Part shown: piece after piece, positions 36,501-50,100 of the stretch | Layout of the letters: every line of letters begins with the position of its first letter | How positions within the stretch are numbered: position 1 is the first letter of the stretch | Source of the DNA: Amyelois transitella | Taxonomy: Eukaryota; Arthropoda; Insecta; Lepidoptera; Pyralidae | NCBI RefSeq assembly: GCF_032362555.1 | Contig: NC_083505.1 | Coordinates: 6,191,501 to 6,255,500 of the forward strand | Reading direction: 5' to 3' | DNA: 64,000 nt | Program-made: the position numbers and the translations under genes | Notes under the pieces: generated by a model | The model's input: the letters and a program-made list of their open reading frames with translations, nothing else | Database searches by the model: none | What the model was told of the DNA's origin: nothing

Positions 36501-36877
36501 CATACCCAAGCACGGATTTTGTGTCAGTTGTGTTGTGTGATTTTTCACTTCTTCCTTTGGGCTAGCTTTGTGCGTAGGCACTGTCATCGTGTTATGATGA
36601 AAGTTTAATTAAATTTATTGGTTATTAGTCGCCTATGTCAAATATCTAAGCGATTGATTATGACTATTGTGAAATTACAACGCATTAATTAAAGGGCAAT
36701 AATCATTACATTTTTTGTTAATCGCTACAAGTCGTCATCGTCATAAATACTTATAGTTACTAAAGCTGTGTGCCTGGAGTGCAAAGGTTCATATTGTTAA
36801 AAGGCGTGGTATGTACAGGACGGCTGTATAGTATCAGTCGCAGGCTTGGTGTTGGATCGTAACGCGATTTGCCTGGT
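33531..36877. other. Intergenic DNA upstream of CDA2
   Basis: AT-rich. A GC-richer patch at about 34560-34650 has no recognised gene. No RNA gene seen. Confidence 0.4.
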
Positions 36878-36885
36878 TATATAAA
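36878..36885 (+). promoter_or_regulatory. TATA box of CDA2
   Basis: TATATAAA, followed by a GC-richer leader, 84 bp upstream of the ATG. Transcription would start near 36908, leaving a leader of about 50 nt. Typical of a tightly regulated insect cuticle gene. Confidence 0.65.
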
Positions 36886-36961
36886 GGCGAAGAGGGGCAT
36901 TGGAGACCTCTTGCACTTTCTTGGTAGCGCGCGACGGTGCGGCCAGTTCTCGCCGAGCACC

Positions 36962-39900
36962 ATGGCTCGACGCGCGTTCTTGTGTCTTGGTGTTTTATTG
37001 CTAGTCTGCTACGGTGAGTACTCTCCCTCTTTCATTTGTTGATTGTAACACTAAAAACAATTATCACTTGTAAAAAAAACCTTCGAAAAACGTCAAAATG
37101 GGATAATAAAATAAAAGTCACAATTCGGCACTCCTACATGCAAATTTCGAATTTAACTTAATGAAATATAATAATATCAGCTTTTTTGTCTTGACCGTGG
37201 CTATATTTCATATTATCAAACTTCATAATGTAGCATCATTGTAAAATTTGATTATATTTTTCACAGCAAAAATTGTTGGGGATATTAAGAAATGGTTTTA
37301 AGTTTAGAAATATTAAACGAAGATTTGTATAAATAAGTACACCTATTTAATACTTTTGGATACTTACCAGTACTTTGTTAAAGTGCTTAACTTTTTTCAA
37401 ATTTTGCTTTAAGTACTTACATGAAGTAGAATAGGTCACATATTTGATTTATAAAAATTTATTTTAAAAGCACATTTAAATATATTTTATAAATAAAAAC
37501 TCAAATACTGATTTATCTTTACCGCCAGCTACCTACGTGGCTGGTTTTACTTGGGCTGTGTTGACCTCGATTTCTTTTCGTCGATTTAACTTTCAATGCT
37601 GACTTATTCTGCTTAAATTAAATTCTATAAAAAGATATAATAGGTAATGGGGTGAATGTTTAGTGAAAATGTTTGGGTAACTAAATGGTTAAACGAAATT
37701 TTGGGATTATCTACTTATTTAATTATTATCAATAGCCCAGGGGCACTTAATATATAAAGTTTTGTAAAATAATGTATATTTTTATAAGTACGAACACATA
37801 CTCGTACCTAAAACTCGAGCGGCATTCGGCGCCGCAATAAAACGGTACCACATTCCATTACTGCTACGGTGTTGTAACCACCGCTTACGTTGACTCGAGT
37901 TACCTAATAAATATGCTAAGACAGAACTTCGTTTATATGACTGAACAAAAGATAGCCACGTTAAGTGGTTTACTTTATGTGTAACCAAGAAGTTGTTGAT
38001 GCAGTGAGCAGCGAGACACGAGTGAAGCGGCAAGAGGACGACCCAGCAGGAGATGACGTGAACGCAGAACAGCTATGCGAGGGCCGCCCCGCTGACGAAT
38101 ATTTCCGTCTCACCACGGAGGGAGACTGCCGAGATGTTGTCAGGTATCAAACACGTACAAAATTTTCTTATTCTACCAGATATTTTACTTAACATGCCAT
38201 ACATTTAGAAACTGCATTGAAAACTTGTTAGAAGGCAAGTTTGCAGTCATTTCTATGTAATCACAGGAGCAAGTTAAATGACTAGCCCACATTGTGAAAT
38301 CGCTCGGAAATCATAATAAACAAAATTAATATATCTTAGTTTTTAACTTTGCCTTTGTCCACTTAAATATCTAATGTACTCCTTAGCTTGACTTGTTTTT
38401 TTTTCTCATAAATATGCAACAAAATGGCCGTGAGTGAACACAGTCACAGCCACGGCATGAATAAGGATAGATAAATTATAATGTAAATTAGGTTTTATTC
38501 GTGAACAAAAATAGGTTTCAATGGTTTTTTTACATTCTAATATGCTACCACTTTTTACTTATATTCACCACAGAAGCTTATATACTAGCAATTTCTGTGC
38601 CTTTGGTCAAAAATTATTAAGAGTCACACTTTAATATTAATAAGTACTTAACTACTTTTATGTATGCAAGTATGTGCCATGTGGTTCCCGGCACTTTAGC
38701 ATATAAATACTCCATATGTCGTAAAAGGCGACTAAGAGAATGGCTAATAAACTTGAAATTCTTCTTATAGGCGATGGACTAGTCAGAATTTTAATTTCAA
38801 TTCCATCATTAAGCCATAAAGCTAAATGTGATCTTTCAGTCTTTTTAAATATCTATATCTTTTGCGGTATGTAAAGTCATCATATTTGTAATATGATGAG
38901 TTTCCAATATACCTTATATGTAGTAGTTTTATTATCGTTACGACTTGCATGATGAATAATTATTGGGAGCAAGTGTCGTCCGCCCACGCCGGACGGCGTT
39001 GAGGCGGCCCACTATAAGGGCTGAGAGTATGGCTGTGTGCAGGTGCGACCAGGGCGGCGAGAACGGCGTCACTAGGCTCGCCTCAGTGCGCTGTCCCGGT
39101 GGTCTCGCCTTCGATATCGACCGACAAACCTGTGACTGGAAAACACACGTTAAGAATTGCGATAAAATAGAAAGTAAGTTCCTAACATCACGGGAAGTGT
39201 TTATGCGGAGGGCTGCACTTCCGTCCCGGAAATGATCGAATGTGAGAAAAATCGAGAGACAGACGACGGCCTTCCGGATTTCCACTTCCCGTTTATAAAC
39301 ATTAATTTTAATTACATTTCTTGTCAACGCAGGTGCACTAGGTCAGGTCTTAAACAGATCACTTGCCCGTCTGGACTGGCTTTCGATCTCGATAAACAAA
39401 CCTGCGACTGGAAGGGTAAAGTGACCAACTGTGACAAAGTCGAGAGTAAGTGCCGTATCAGAGCTATTCGCGCGTAGCGAGCAATGGGCTTGGGTGAAGG
39501 GGCCGCGTCGCACTGTAGATTACCTCTAGGTGTATTGCATGAGGCCCCGGACTGGGAGCGGCCCGCACTGGTCCGATCCGATGGTTACGCTTTAACATTC
39601 CTTCAATACATTTTATCATAGTTAATTTTATTATTGTTTTAAAAAAAATATGTTGAATATTATGATCGTTTATGTAAAATATGAAGAACAAAAATACCGA
39701 TAATAAAGATATTTTGACATTTCATTCTCATTGAAAAAAAGATATAATTATTAATTAAAAGATATAATTAAGTTACACAATACTTTTCAAAAAGATAAGA
39801 ATAATAATAAGATCTGATATTATTACAAGTTTGCCTATAAAAAAAATTTAACAAATTCGAAGTAGGTATATTCTAATGGCAAAGAATACTTGATTTAGGT

Positions 39901-42493
39901 GTAATGTGTAAAGCGAAATGAAAATAAGTTATCATTGTTTAACTTTTATATACCTACAATCAACAATACCAGAATATCTCCCTATTTCTAAATGATGATT
40001 TTATTAGGTACCTACATCCAATGATAATTTTGATTAACATACTAGGTAGGTACTGATGCACTCAGCTGTACAAAGCGTATATATAGTATTTGTTACAAGA
40101 ACACAACAACACACATTTCTGTTACTATGTAAGTCCGATTAAAATTAGTACAAATATTGATTAGGTTAGTAAAGAATAGTGAACCATTTTCCTATAAATT
40201 TTAAAAACCGTTCAGTATCCTTTACCGAACATTTAAAATATTTGTTCATTATAATTGGATTTTATTTACAAACTAACTACTTTAATTCTTTCTTAATAAC
40301 TACCTGCTAACCACGCTTCTGCTTCACTTTTCTAATAACTTATATCTAACAATATTTAATTCAGATTTTGAGGTTTACTCGGCTTACTTACTATTTATTA
40401 TTCACTATATTTAACGGTCACCAAATGTATTATACACATAATATTTCACAAACTGCAATTAAAACTTTTTGGTTACTTAAATTTATTGTATTAACTGTAA
40501 ATAACCCATATCTATCATTAGATATCTTCTCAAAGTACAGTTAATAAGCATTCTTGCACAGCAATGTAAATATTACATTAATATTTTTCCGTAAGACCAC
40601 AATCACAGCAAAGTGATTGTGGTTTGTGTTATCTTTTTATTAGGTGTTTAACATTCTGTTTATTCATCAATACCAACAGTTATCAAAATCTAATTTTTAT
40701 CCTAATTACAATAAATCAGTCAATCGCCTCCAGTACCTTCGCCATTTCTATAGTGACTTTATGTCGTCATGATATCTACTTCTTTCCTCATATTCCATAC
40801 TTAATCTTCTTGTTACCCAATACTGTTAACAGTGTCATTATCTCCTGCTTTGCCAAATACTTCTTTTTTCTCCGTTCTTGGCCCACTGGCACAACACATT
40901 CACAATTATTAAATCACACAGACAATACATAGATATTAAAATTAATCCGCTCACCTGCGAAAAATGACATATTTTACCTCAATAATTAACAACTTCTATT
41001 TACTTTACAGAACCAAGAAAGGTTCTTCCTATTCTCAAGACTGATGAGCCAATTTGCCCAGAAGGAAAATTAGCTTGTGGAAGTGGAGATTGTATCGAAA
41101 AAGAGTTGTTCTGCAACGGAAAGCCAGACTGCCAAGATGAGTCCGACGAAAATGCTTGCAGTAAGTAATTTATATTCCTTTCATGACAGAGTTTTACATA
41201 AATAATATTGTTTTTATACATGGGATGGCTTCATTATCATCTACAAACAAAGAATATTCTCATTTAATGATATTTTATTTCTAACCACAAATTATTTTTA
41301 ATACACACAACTAAACGTATTTTTATCTTCCAGCCGTTGATGTAGACCCTAACAGAGCACCCGACTGTGATCCCAACCAATGTACGCTCCCCGACTGCTT
41401 CTGCTCTGCCGATGGTACTCGTATTCCTGGAGGGATAGAGCCCAATCAAGTGCCCCAAATGATCACGATTACTTTTAACGGCGCTGTAAATGTAGACAAT
41501 ATTGATTTATATGACCAAATTTTCAACGGTAATCGACACAATCCTAATGGTTGCCAGATTCGTGGCACTTTCTTTGTGTCACATAAGTATACCAATTATG
41601 CAGCTGTCCAAGAATTACATCGTAAAGGACATGAAATTTCTGTGTTCTCAATTACTCATAAAGATGATCCACAATACTGGACCAGTGGTACCTATGATGA
41701 CTGGTTAGCTGAAATGGCCGGTGCTCGACTCATTATGGAACGATTTGCAAACATTACCGATTCTTCAATCATCGGTGTTCGCGCTCCTTACCTTCGCGTA
41801 GGTGGAAACAAGCAATTTGAAATGATGGCGGACCAGTACTTTGTTTATGATGCCTCAATCACTGCACCCCTAAGCCGTGTTCCAATTTGGCCTTATACTC
41901 TTTACTTCCGTATGCCACATAAATGCAATGGAAATGCCCACAACTGCCCTTCGAGGAGTCACCCTGTTTGGGAAATGGTTATGAATGAATTAGACAGAAG
42001 AGATGACCCGACATTCGATGAATCCTTACCAGGTTGCCACGTGGTGGACTCGTGCTCCAATATCCAGACCGGAGAACAGTTCGGTCGCCTTCTACGTCAC
42101 AACTTCAATCGCCACTACACAACCAACCGTGCTCCACTTGGTCTTCATTTCCACGCTTCATGGTTGAAATCCAAAAAGGAATTCAGAGACGAACTGATTA
42201 AATTTATAGAAGAAATGCTCGAGAAAAATGATGTATATTTCACTTCACTCATTCAGGTTATCCAGTGGATGCAAAATCCCACAGAGCTTTCATCTTTAAG
42301 AGACTTCCAAGAATGGAAGCAAGAAAAATGTGATGTTAAGGGACAACCTTTCTGTTCTTTACCAAATGCTTGTCCCCTGACCACTCGAGAATTACCTGGT
42401 GAAACTTTACGTCTATTTACTTGTATGGAATGCCCAGCCCATTATCCATGGATATTAGATCCTACAGGAGAAGGTTTTAACACCAAGAAGTGA
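36962..42493 (+). CDS. CDA2: Chitin deacetylase 2 (vermiform-type), alternatively spliced, active site degenerate
   Basis: Exons: 36962-37013, 38005-38143, then either 39043-39173 (3a) or 39333-39445 (3b), 41011-41160, 41334-42493; 543 or 537 residues. There is a signal peptide (MARRAFLCLGVLLLVCYG), an RVKRQ site after it, a chitin-binding domain (second half from exon 3a or 3b), an LDLa domain (DCQDESDENAC) and a CE4 deacetylase domain in one uninterrupted last exon. Numbered on the 3b form, motif 1 is TFNGA (N200, G201 where CDA1 has D205, D206) and motif 2 is FSITH (F256 for H261, H260 kept). RAPYLRVGG and LGLHFHASW remain. Catalytic base and two of three metal ligands are therefore absent, so a structural, chitin-organising role is more likely than deacetylation. 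The tandem position after CDA1 and the alternative exons support the vermiform assignment. Confidence 0.94.
38673..38885 (+). repeat. SINE copy in CDA2 intron 2
   Basis: Begins TGCCATGTGGTTCCCGGCAC, contains GTCGTAAAAGGCGACTAAGA and CCATCATTAAGCC, and ends in a degraded tail near 38885. Diverged and partly deleted. Confidence 0.7.
39043..39173 (+). other. CDA2: CDA2 alternative exon 3a
   Basis: 131 bp, acceptor GTGCAG, donor GTAAGT. Encodes CDQGGENGVTRLASVRCPGG, then FDIDRQTCDWKTHVKNC: the second half of the chitin-binding domain, with the same entry and exit phases (2 and 1) as exon 3b but six residues longer before the conserved cysteine. Confidence 0.9.
39333..39445 (+). other. CDA2: CDA2 alternative exon 3b
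   Basis: 113 bp, acceptor AACGCAG, donor GTAAGT. Encodes CTRSGLKQITCPSG, then FDLDKQTCDWKGKVTNC, homologous to exon 3a. Only 159 bp separates the two. Including both or neither would shift the frame, so they must be used one at a time. Confidence 0.9.
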
Positions 42494-43379
42494 TCTCTTA
42501 AGTTATATTATAAAGACTGTAAACACATGTAAATAATACTCAGTAATATTATTCAATTCATTTTTGTGGCAAGATGAGACCAACATCTGCAAAAAACTTT
42601 CGTCCCTCATGTGACGATATAGACCTCGTATAAATTTACCTATGTACAGAATAAAATTCAGATCAGCACACTTGACTAGCGCAATAATTTTATTCTAAGT
42701 TATATAGCTGACGGCTCCATGTGTCATTGGGAAATAAGGTACTTGAACATGCCTTTATCAACGAAAATTCTACATAAAAGTTATAAATAAGTATAAATTT
42801 AGGTTACTATGAAACTTTATGAAATTATTTTTTTAATAATAAAATAAATACCTAATATAAATCCTGTTTCATTATATGTAAACACGCCCATTTGTGCCTT
42901 TGGTGACGCTCTTGCTCCTGTGCTTCCATCATCCGTGTCTTACGCTCACGACAAACTTTTCAGCTTTGCTATAATACTGTTTAAAGCTTCATATGAAGGA
43001 TTTATAAGTATTTTTTTTTTCATTTTATAAAATATTTAATAAAAAAATATTTAGATCTGACAATCTAGTCTGCACCAAATTTCATCAAAATCGCTTAGTA
43101 GTATTTTAGTTAGGTGTTACAAAAATACATATGTTCTCGCTGTTACCTATTCATTCTTCTTCCTCTTCGACTAAAATTCTTGTTACAATACTTACCTTTG
43201 TAGAGATTAACCCGGAGATTAACCAACTTCAAAAAAGGAGGAGGTCCTCAATTCGACCGATTTCTATTTACAAAAATGAACACAATGCTCTGTAGTTAAG
43301 TCAATAATGATATAATGGCCAAGGAGGCCTTTGCCATTTGGCAAAGCAAAGGCAATTTATGACTGGCCGTTGAACATTC
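42494..43379. other. CDA2 3' untranslated region and downstream flank
   Basis: A good AATAAA signal lies near 42651 (about 160 bp after the stop), with further AATAAA words near 42840. Beyond that, AT-rich DNA with a short repeat-like AACTTCAAAAAAGGAGGAGG at about 43226. Confidence 0.55.
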
Positions 43380-43389
43380 TTTATAATGT

Positions 43390-43648
43390 CACATACATAT
43401 ATATAGTCACCTCTATGTCCCTTGCAGGGTAGACAGAGCCAACAGTCTTGAAGAGACTGATAGGCCACGTTGAGCGGTTTGGCATTATGATGGAATTGAG
43501 ATTCAAGTAGTGACTGGTTGTTAGCCCATCGCCTTCAAGAAGAATCCCAAGCTTATAAGCCTATCCCTTAGTCGCCTTTTACGACATCCATGGGCAAGAG
43601 ATGGAGTGGTCCTAGTCTTTTTTCTTTTGGTGCTGGAAACCACACGAA
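43390..43648 (-). mobile_element. SINE, near full-length, with target-site duplication
   Basis: The tail side is ACATACATATATATAG near 43390 and the head side TGGAAACCACACG near 43647. The flanking duplication TTTATAATGT occurs at 43380-43389 and 43649-43658. Confidence 0.82.
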
Positions 43649-44172
43649 TTTATAATGTTAGTGGGTACAAGTCAACGCCCAAGTCGCAACATGAACTATA
43701 TTAATCAAGAAATAGCAGTAAGGAACCACTTGGCACGACTTTGTAATTTTCTCATTTATATCACAAAAAAACAATCCTTTTAATTGTACCTACGTATCTA
43801 AAAAAAGTATATAGACGATTATGTGCTTTTATTCATCTTATTGATGGTGAATATAAATCGGAATAATGTGCCTTATTTTCCTACGTCGTGCCTTGGACAG
43901 GAATAGTATTTAAAATAAAACATTTGTCAATAAACGTCAATCAATGTCAATTCTACACAATTTTTGCTGGCTAGTTGTTCTAGTTGAGCATTTTATTTTT
44001 ATTTTATTTAAGAAAAAATTTTTAGGTTTGTTATCAGCCGGTTTTAGTAAATATTATTTAATTGGTGTTTTGCCATGTACAAAGTTTTACACTTCTACAT
44101 AAAATAAAAACCGTAACTACAGTTCAGCTTATAATTATTCCATAAACCGACTAAAATTTCATGTAATTAAGA

Positions 44173-47100
44173 ATGTCTTCGCAATTAATTGATAAGTTTA
44201 AACAATTAGATGCATATGCTAAAACTTTGGACGATTTTAGAGTTAAAACCGCCACTGGGGCAGCAAGTAAGTACCAAAAATATCAATATTTATTTATTAC
44301 CAACATCAAACTCGCAACTAAAGGTCCCTATGTTTAAGTTAAGTACTGGAAGAATACTGCTACACAATCTGTGCTCATAAACGACGCAACGAATATCGGT
44401 GTGATATACCTACAAATGATACTGCAGAGTCTACAATACTTACTATGATCTACTTTGTGCACAATCACACTTAATTTATGTTTAAGCCAAGTCAAAAAAA
44501 GGTGACTGTGTTTACAACTATTTAAATTGCAGAAATAAACTTTTTTTCAGTAACTGTATCAGGAGCACTTATAATGATATTATTATTCTTGTCAGAATTA
44601 TACACCTACATGTCTCCTAATATATCAGAGGAACTATTTGTAGATACATCAAGAGGACATAAACTGCGAATTAACTTTGATATTGTTATACCAACTATTT
44701 CTTGCAACTGTAAGTAACATATTTATAATTCAGCACCTGCACCATGGCGTAGAACGAGAACACTTCTACCTCAGTCTGTTTTACATCATAATATTTTTAT
44801 AATGATGTGAAATCAGACTGATCAGATGTCTGTTTTGCTTTTGCAAAACAGGCATTATTTTATGGTAATTGGGTTTTTAATGCTGGTTAGACATAAAAAG
44901 CCCACCCACCCAGACTCCCAAATTTTTAATAAGAATTAAAACAAATTTTATTCATTATTGGAAATGTATCTTGATAATGATCAAACTGATTGTTTCTTAC
45001 CAAAATGAAATGTTTAAGAAAATATGTTTCTGTTATAGATTTAGTACTTGATGCCATGGATTCATCTGGAGAACAACACTTACAAATGGATCATAATATT
45101 CACAAAAGAAGATTAGACTTGGAAGGAAATCCTATTGAAGAACCAAAAAAACAAGAAATTGCTCTAAGTTCCACGGTAATATGTTTTTCATTGGACTAAT
45201 TTTTTTTGTCCTATTTTAGTTTGGCATAACGAGTTAAGCATACTATTTTTTGTCATAATAGTTTTTTGGCATAATTGGTTAATAATACTATTTCAAAAGG
45301 CATAAATATAGTTTAGACTTATTTATTTTTTGCGTGGAGCAGATGTAGTGTAATGCGCTATAAGGCGAGTACTTCTTAGGTTAGGTTATACTAATAGTAG
45401 GTATGCTTAAAGAAATATGCCTATAAAGTTATGCCAAATAATATTATGCGTAACAATTATTAGGCTAAACAAAGGTATGCCATGTAAAATTAAGACACAA
45501 AATTTTATACTAATAGATAGAGAACCGTTTTTTTTACTACCTTGTATTACAAAATTGATTGTATATTTGAAATACAGATAAATGCTACATTAAAATTAAG
45601 CAGAAAAGCACATAATAGCATGCAGTTCGTAAACCGTGTGTGAAAGGTGTGTGCTTGAATATTTTAAAAACTGTTACAAAATATTATGCATGTGCAGTAC
45701 CTGGACCTGCAAGGTATAGCACCCAGCAAATAAGTAGATCCTAGAATTTTATAGGTCCGGGATGCGCAGTAGCAATCTGTCATATAAAAACCTTCTGCAC
45801 AGTGTCCATTTAGATAAGAATTTTGTTCAACTTTCATGCCGAGCAGTATATCTTCAAATTAGACCTATTTATTAAGATTTTTTAATTTTCCATACTGCAT
45901 ACATATTTACTGCATTGTCAAGAATACTAGTATAGATATGATACATAAATATACATTTATATACAAATCTAATGCATTTCATGCAATCAAATATAACTGT
46001 TTTCTGTTTTCAAGGTAAAATTAAATAATACTGCAATAGCCAAAGTAACATGTGGGAGTTGCTATGGAGCAGCATTTAATGAATCTCAGTAAGTGGCTCC
46101 TTATATTTTTGTTACATATATCTTAAATGATATTTACTATGAATCCAAAGATGTTCATTTTGCATTTTTTTAAATTAAAATACCTAGTAGCTCATTCCTT
46201 TGTAAAACAATCATTAACCTTCCTCATCAATGACTTATTTCTGTTTCATTATGTAACATCTACGAGGGTCAAACTGAAAGTTTTTAGAAAATCAAAAACT
46301 GAGCATTCTACTATAATATTAGTTTAATTATATCTTTTCAAAATAGTGTCCCTTTACGTCAATACATCGCTGCATCCGATGGAACCATTGGGAGAAGCAC
46401 CTTGCCCACTCTTCCTTAGGTGTCTCTTCGACGGCCCTTTCAAACGCAGCGACTGCTTTCTCAGCGTTCACAAATCGTTTACCGCAAAGTTTTTCTTTTA
46501 TTTTGGGGAATAAATAGAAATCAACAAGGTGCAAGGTCGGAGCTGTATGGCGGGTGACCCAATAATTCCACATTTGATGTCTCTAAAAAGTCGATAGTTC
46601 GCCTGGCGGTGTGCGCCGAGGCGTTGTCGTGACGAAGGAGGGTTCTGCTGCGAGGTCGTTTCTCCCGAACTTTTTCATAGACAAGTGGCAAACAAATATT
46701 GATGTACCACTTTGCATTAACTGTTTTTTGATCCTCTTAAACAATTGTTGCGTAATGGCCTGTCCTTCCGAAGAACGAAGCCACCATCTTTTTTTTCACA
46801 CTTCTACCTCTCTTCACTTTTGTGGCCAACTCCTCGAACGGAAACACCCACTGGGCCGACTGCCTTTTTGTTTCTGGATCATAACAATAAATCCAGCTTT
46901 CGTCACCCATAACTATGTCGAATACGGCATTTGAGTCACCTCCGTTAAATTTTTCATCATCATATCACGGCACCAATTAACACGACGGAGTTTTTGGGCC
47001 TCAGTCAAATTATGGGGTATCCACCGGGCACAAAGCTTCCTGACCTCTAAATGTTCATGGAGGATTTTATGGATTTGGCTGATACCAATGCCTAGATTTG

Positions 47101-50100
47101 TCCGAATCTGCTGATAGGTAACTCTTTTGTCAGCCTCTATCATACGCCGCACAACACTGATGTTTTCTTCAGTCGTCGCCGTAGAAGGCCGTCCCTCACG
47201 CAGATTATCGGTGAGATTAGACCGACCACGCTTAAATTCATTGAACCAGTTGTAAACAGTGGCACGAGATGGGGCTTCATTATGAAAGGCCAATCGAAGT
47301 CTATTGTAACTTTCTTGAGTTAACTTACACCAAAAGTCATAAAAAATCATTGCACTAAAATTTTCTGCCGTTAAATTCTTATTTTTGGCACGAATTATTT
47401 CACTTCAAACTCACTTTGCCGCCAAATTGCAAAAACAATGACAATTGAATGAAATTTTAACTCATTATTATTGCTAAAGAGTTCCATTTTTTAAATCCGA
47501 ATTCATTTTTTATTATATAAATAACAAATGGCCAATTCTAAAAACTTTCAGTGTCGCCACTCGCCAGTCTAGCAGCTTTTTTCCTTTAATAAAAAAAAAC
47601 TCAATTTATGATTGGACAGAAGGAATATGTAAATTTTTGTTAATAACAGGTGTTGCAATACATGTGAAGAGGTAAAAGAAGCATATAGAATCAGAAGGTG
47701 GGCTTTACCAGACTTGGCCACTATAGAACAATGTAAAGATGATGAATCTATAGAGATAACAAATTCAGCTTTGAAAGAAGGGTGTCAAATATATGGCTAC
47801 ATGGAAGTTAACAGGGTAAATTGCTTTTGTTTTCTGGGACTTACAGGGCCATCTGTAAATATGTTGAGTATCTTGGGCACGCAATAATTGGGCAGCTCTT
47901 GGGAGGATTTATGGTTAGAAATGCTTATTGAGAATGGATGACTTTCATAGTCACTTTCATTCCTTTAGAATAGTAAAGATGCTTCTGCTGGCTTATTGAA
48001 AGAACTTGTAAAACTAGATTAATTACTTTTTAGGTTGGTGGAAGCTTTCACATAGCACCAGGCAAAAGTTTTACAATCAACCATGTACATGTGCATGATG
48101 TACAACCTTACTCATCTTCAGTATTTAATACTACACATATTATTCGTCATTTATCATTTGGAAGTGATATTGAAAGTGGTAACACTGCTCCGTTGGATGG
48201 AGTGGTTGGATTAGCTAAAGAAGGTAAACATAGTATCCAAGTAAAATATTAATTATTTGAAATAATAAATTTGAAATTTTTGTAGACTTATATAATAACA
48301 AGAACCAAAAAGATTTGCTATGTTACATGAGATTATATAAAAATATATGACTAAAACTCAATAAGCCTAAACTATGAAAATATTCAAGTATTAGTATCAC
48401 TTGTATTCTGCATATTAGGTATCTACCCAATTTGAGATAAAAATCACTAGAGGGCACCTGCAGCTCTGTTCGCATAAAACAAAAAATCCTATTTACTTCA
48501 GTTCCTGTGAGAATATATAATATACCAGTTAATTTTTGAAAATTCAAGATTATAATATGTGGTAATTGTGAATTATTATTGTGGTGTTGTATGAGATATA
48601 AAACTATTTAATAATACAACTATAATACACACATTGATTAAACTATTTTATTTTAATTTGTTAAGGCTACATAATAATATTAAGTAATTTATATACAAAG
48701 AAAATATTTCAACATTATTACTACATCAACAACGAATGCCTGTTCCGATAGCCATGAATGTGCCAAAAGTTCCTCCGCCTTGAAGCATTACTTTTCCCAC
48801 CGAATGCACTAGTTCACGTCCTCTAGCTCCGTATCTGTAATCGAATATTAAATTAAACAAAACTTAATTTGACAATAATAATAGTACAGAATTGACCCAA
48901 AAAATAACCTTAGAGCAGTAAAACCGCCAAAAAGACCCCCACTCGCCATGCCAACACAGAATCCTATCATGAATCCCATTTTCATTTTGTCAAAACAAGA
49001 GGGGCCTTGATTTTGATACATTCCACCTGGGACCGGCATCTTAATTTTGATATTACTGAGTTGTTTTTTTTTATAAAGATTAACTTTATTTTATAATTCG
49101 CTTGTTTTGTTCTCAATCTTTCCCGTAGCTATCTGGAAAGACCCTTTATTTTTTTCTGAATTTTCTGAAATTCCACTTGCTGTCATTCGTGCATGTAATG
49201 GTTGATTTATGTCAATGTGACAACGACATTTCCTTTCTTTGTTCTGTATCAATTCTTTAAATGCTGCAAAGAAAACCTCATCTTAAAACCTATTTAAATG
49301 TTTTTACCCGCGACTTCGTGAATTGTGCAACTGCATTAGTTTAGTAGGCAAAAAGCAAAAACAGAACACATTTTATTTGTTTATGTATATTTTTGAACTT
49401 TAACTCGTTTATAAAAATTGTTTTAGCTGTTTGGCATAACCAAATTTTTCATACAAACTATCAACCCTCAACACAGTGCGGAAGATGATTTAAGAAAACT
49501 TAAACTATTTTACATTTGGGTTTCTATTCATATGCCTACTTTTCATCTAAATCAGTCCGGCATAAGTTTAATCTATACTAATATTATGTAGTGTAAAATG
49601 TTGGACTTTCGGTTCAGTAGGTAGTTCCAATTAGTAGGTGTGTACGATTTTTACATAACTTTCATACTTTTAATATATACATAAAATTTCAGGTGCAGTG
49701 ATGTTCCAATATTATTTAAAAATTGTGCCTACAATGTATATAAAATTAGATAAAACAGTTCTGAATACCAATCAATTCTCTGTAACAAGACATCAAAAAT
49801 CGGTTTCTAACATCAATGCAGAATCGGGTATGCCTGGTGCATTCTTTAGTTATGAACTTTCTCCATTAATGGTAAAATATACTGAAAAAGAAAGGTAAGA
49901 AAACAAAATCGTTTTATTATTTATATATATTTCTATTCACTTTGTTCATATATAAGAGCTGCAAAAAATATTGTGCGTATTTAACATTTAGATATCTTTT
50001 TTTTTCAGGTCAATAGGTCATTTTGCCACAAATATATGTGCAATAGTTGGTGGAGTTTTTACTGTTGCTGGAATTCTGGATTCACTCTTATACCATTCCC

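Noticed and set aside
46611-46934. Plus-strand 107-codon frame
   Set aside because: Antisense to the mariner transposase remnant, whose minus-strand motifs are recognisable.
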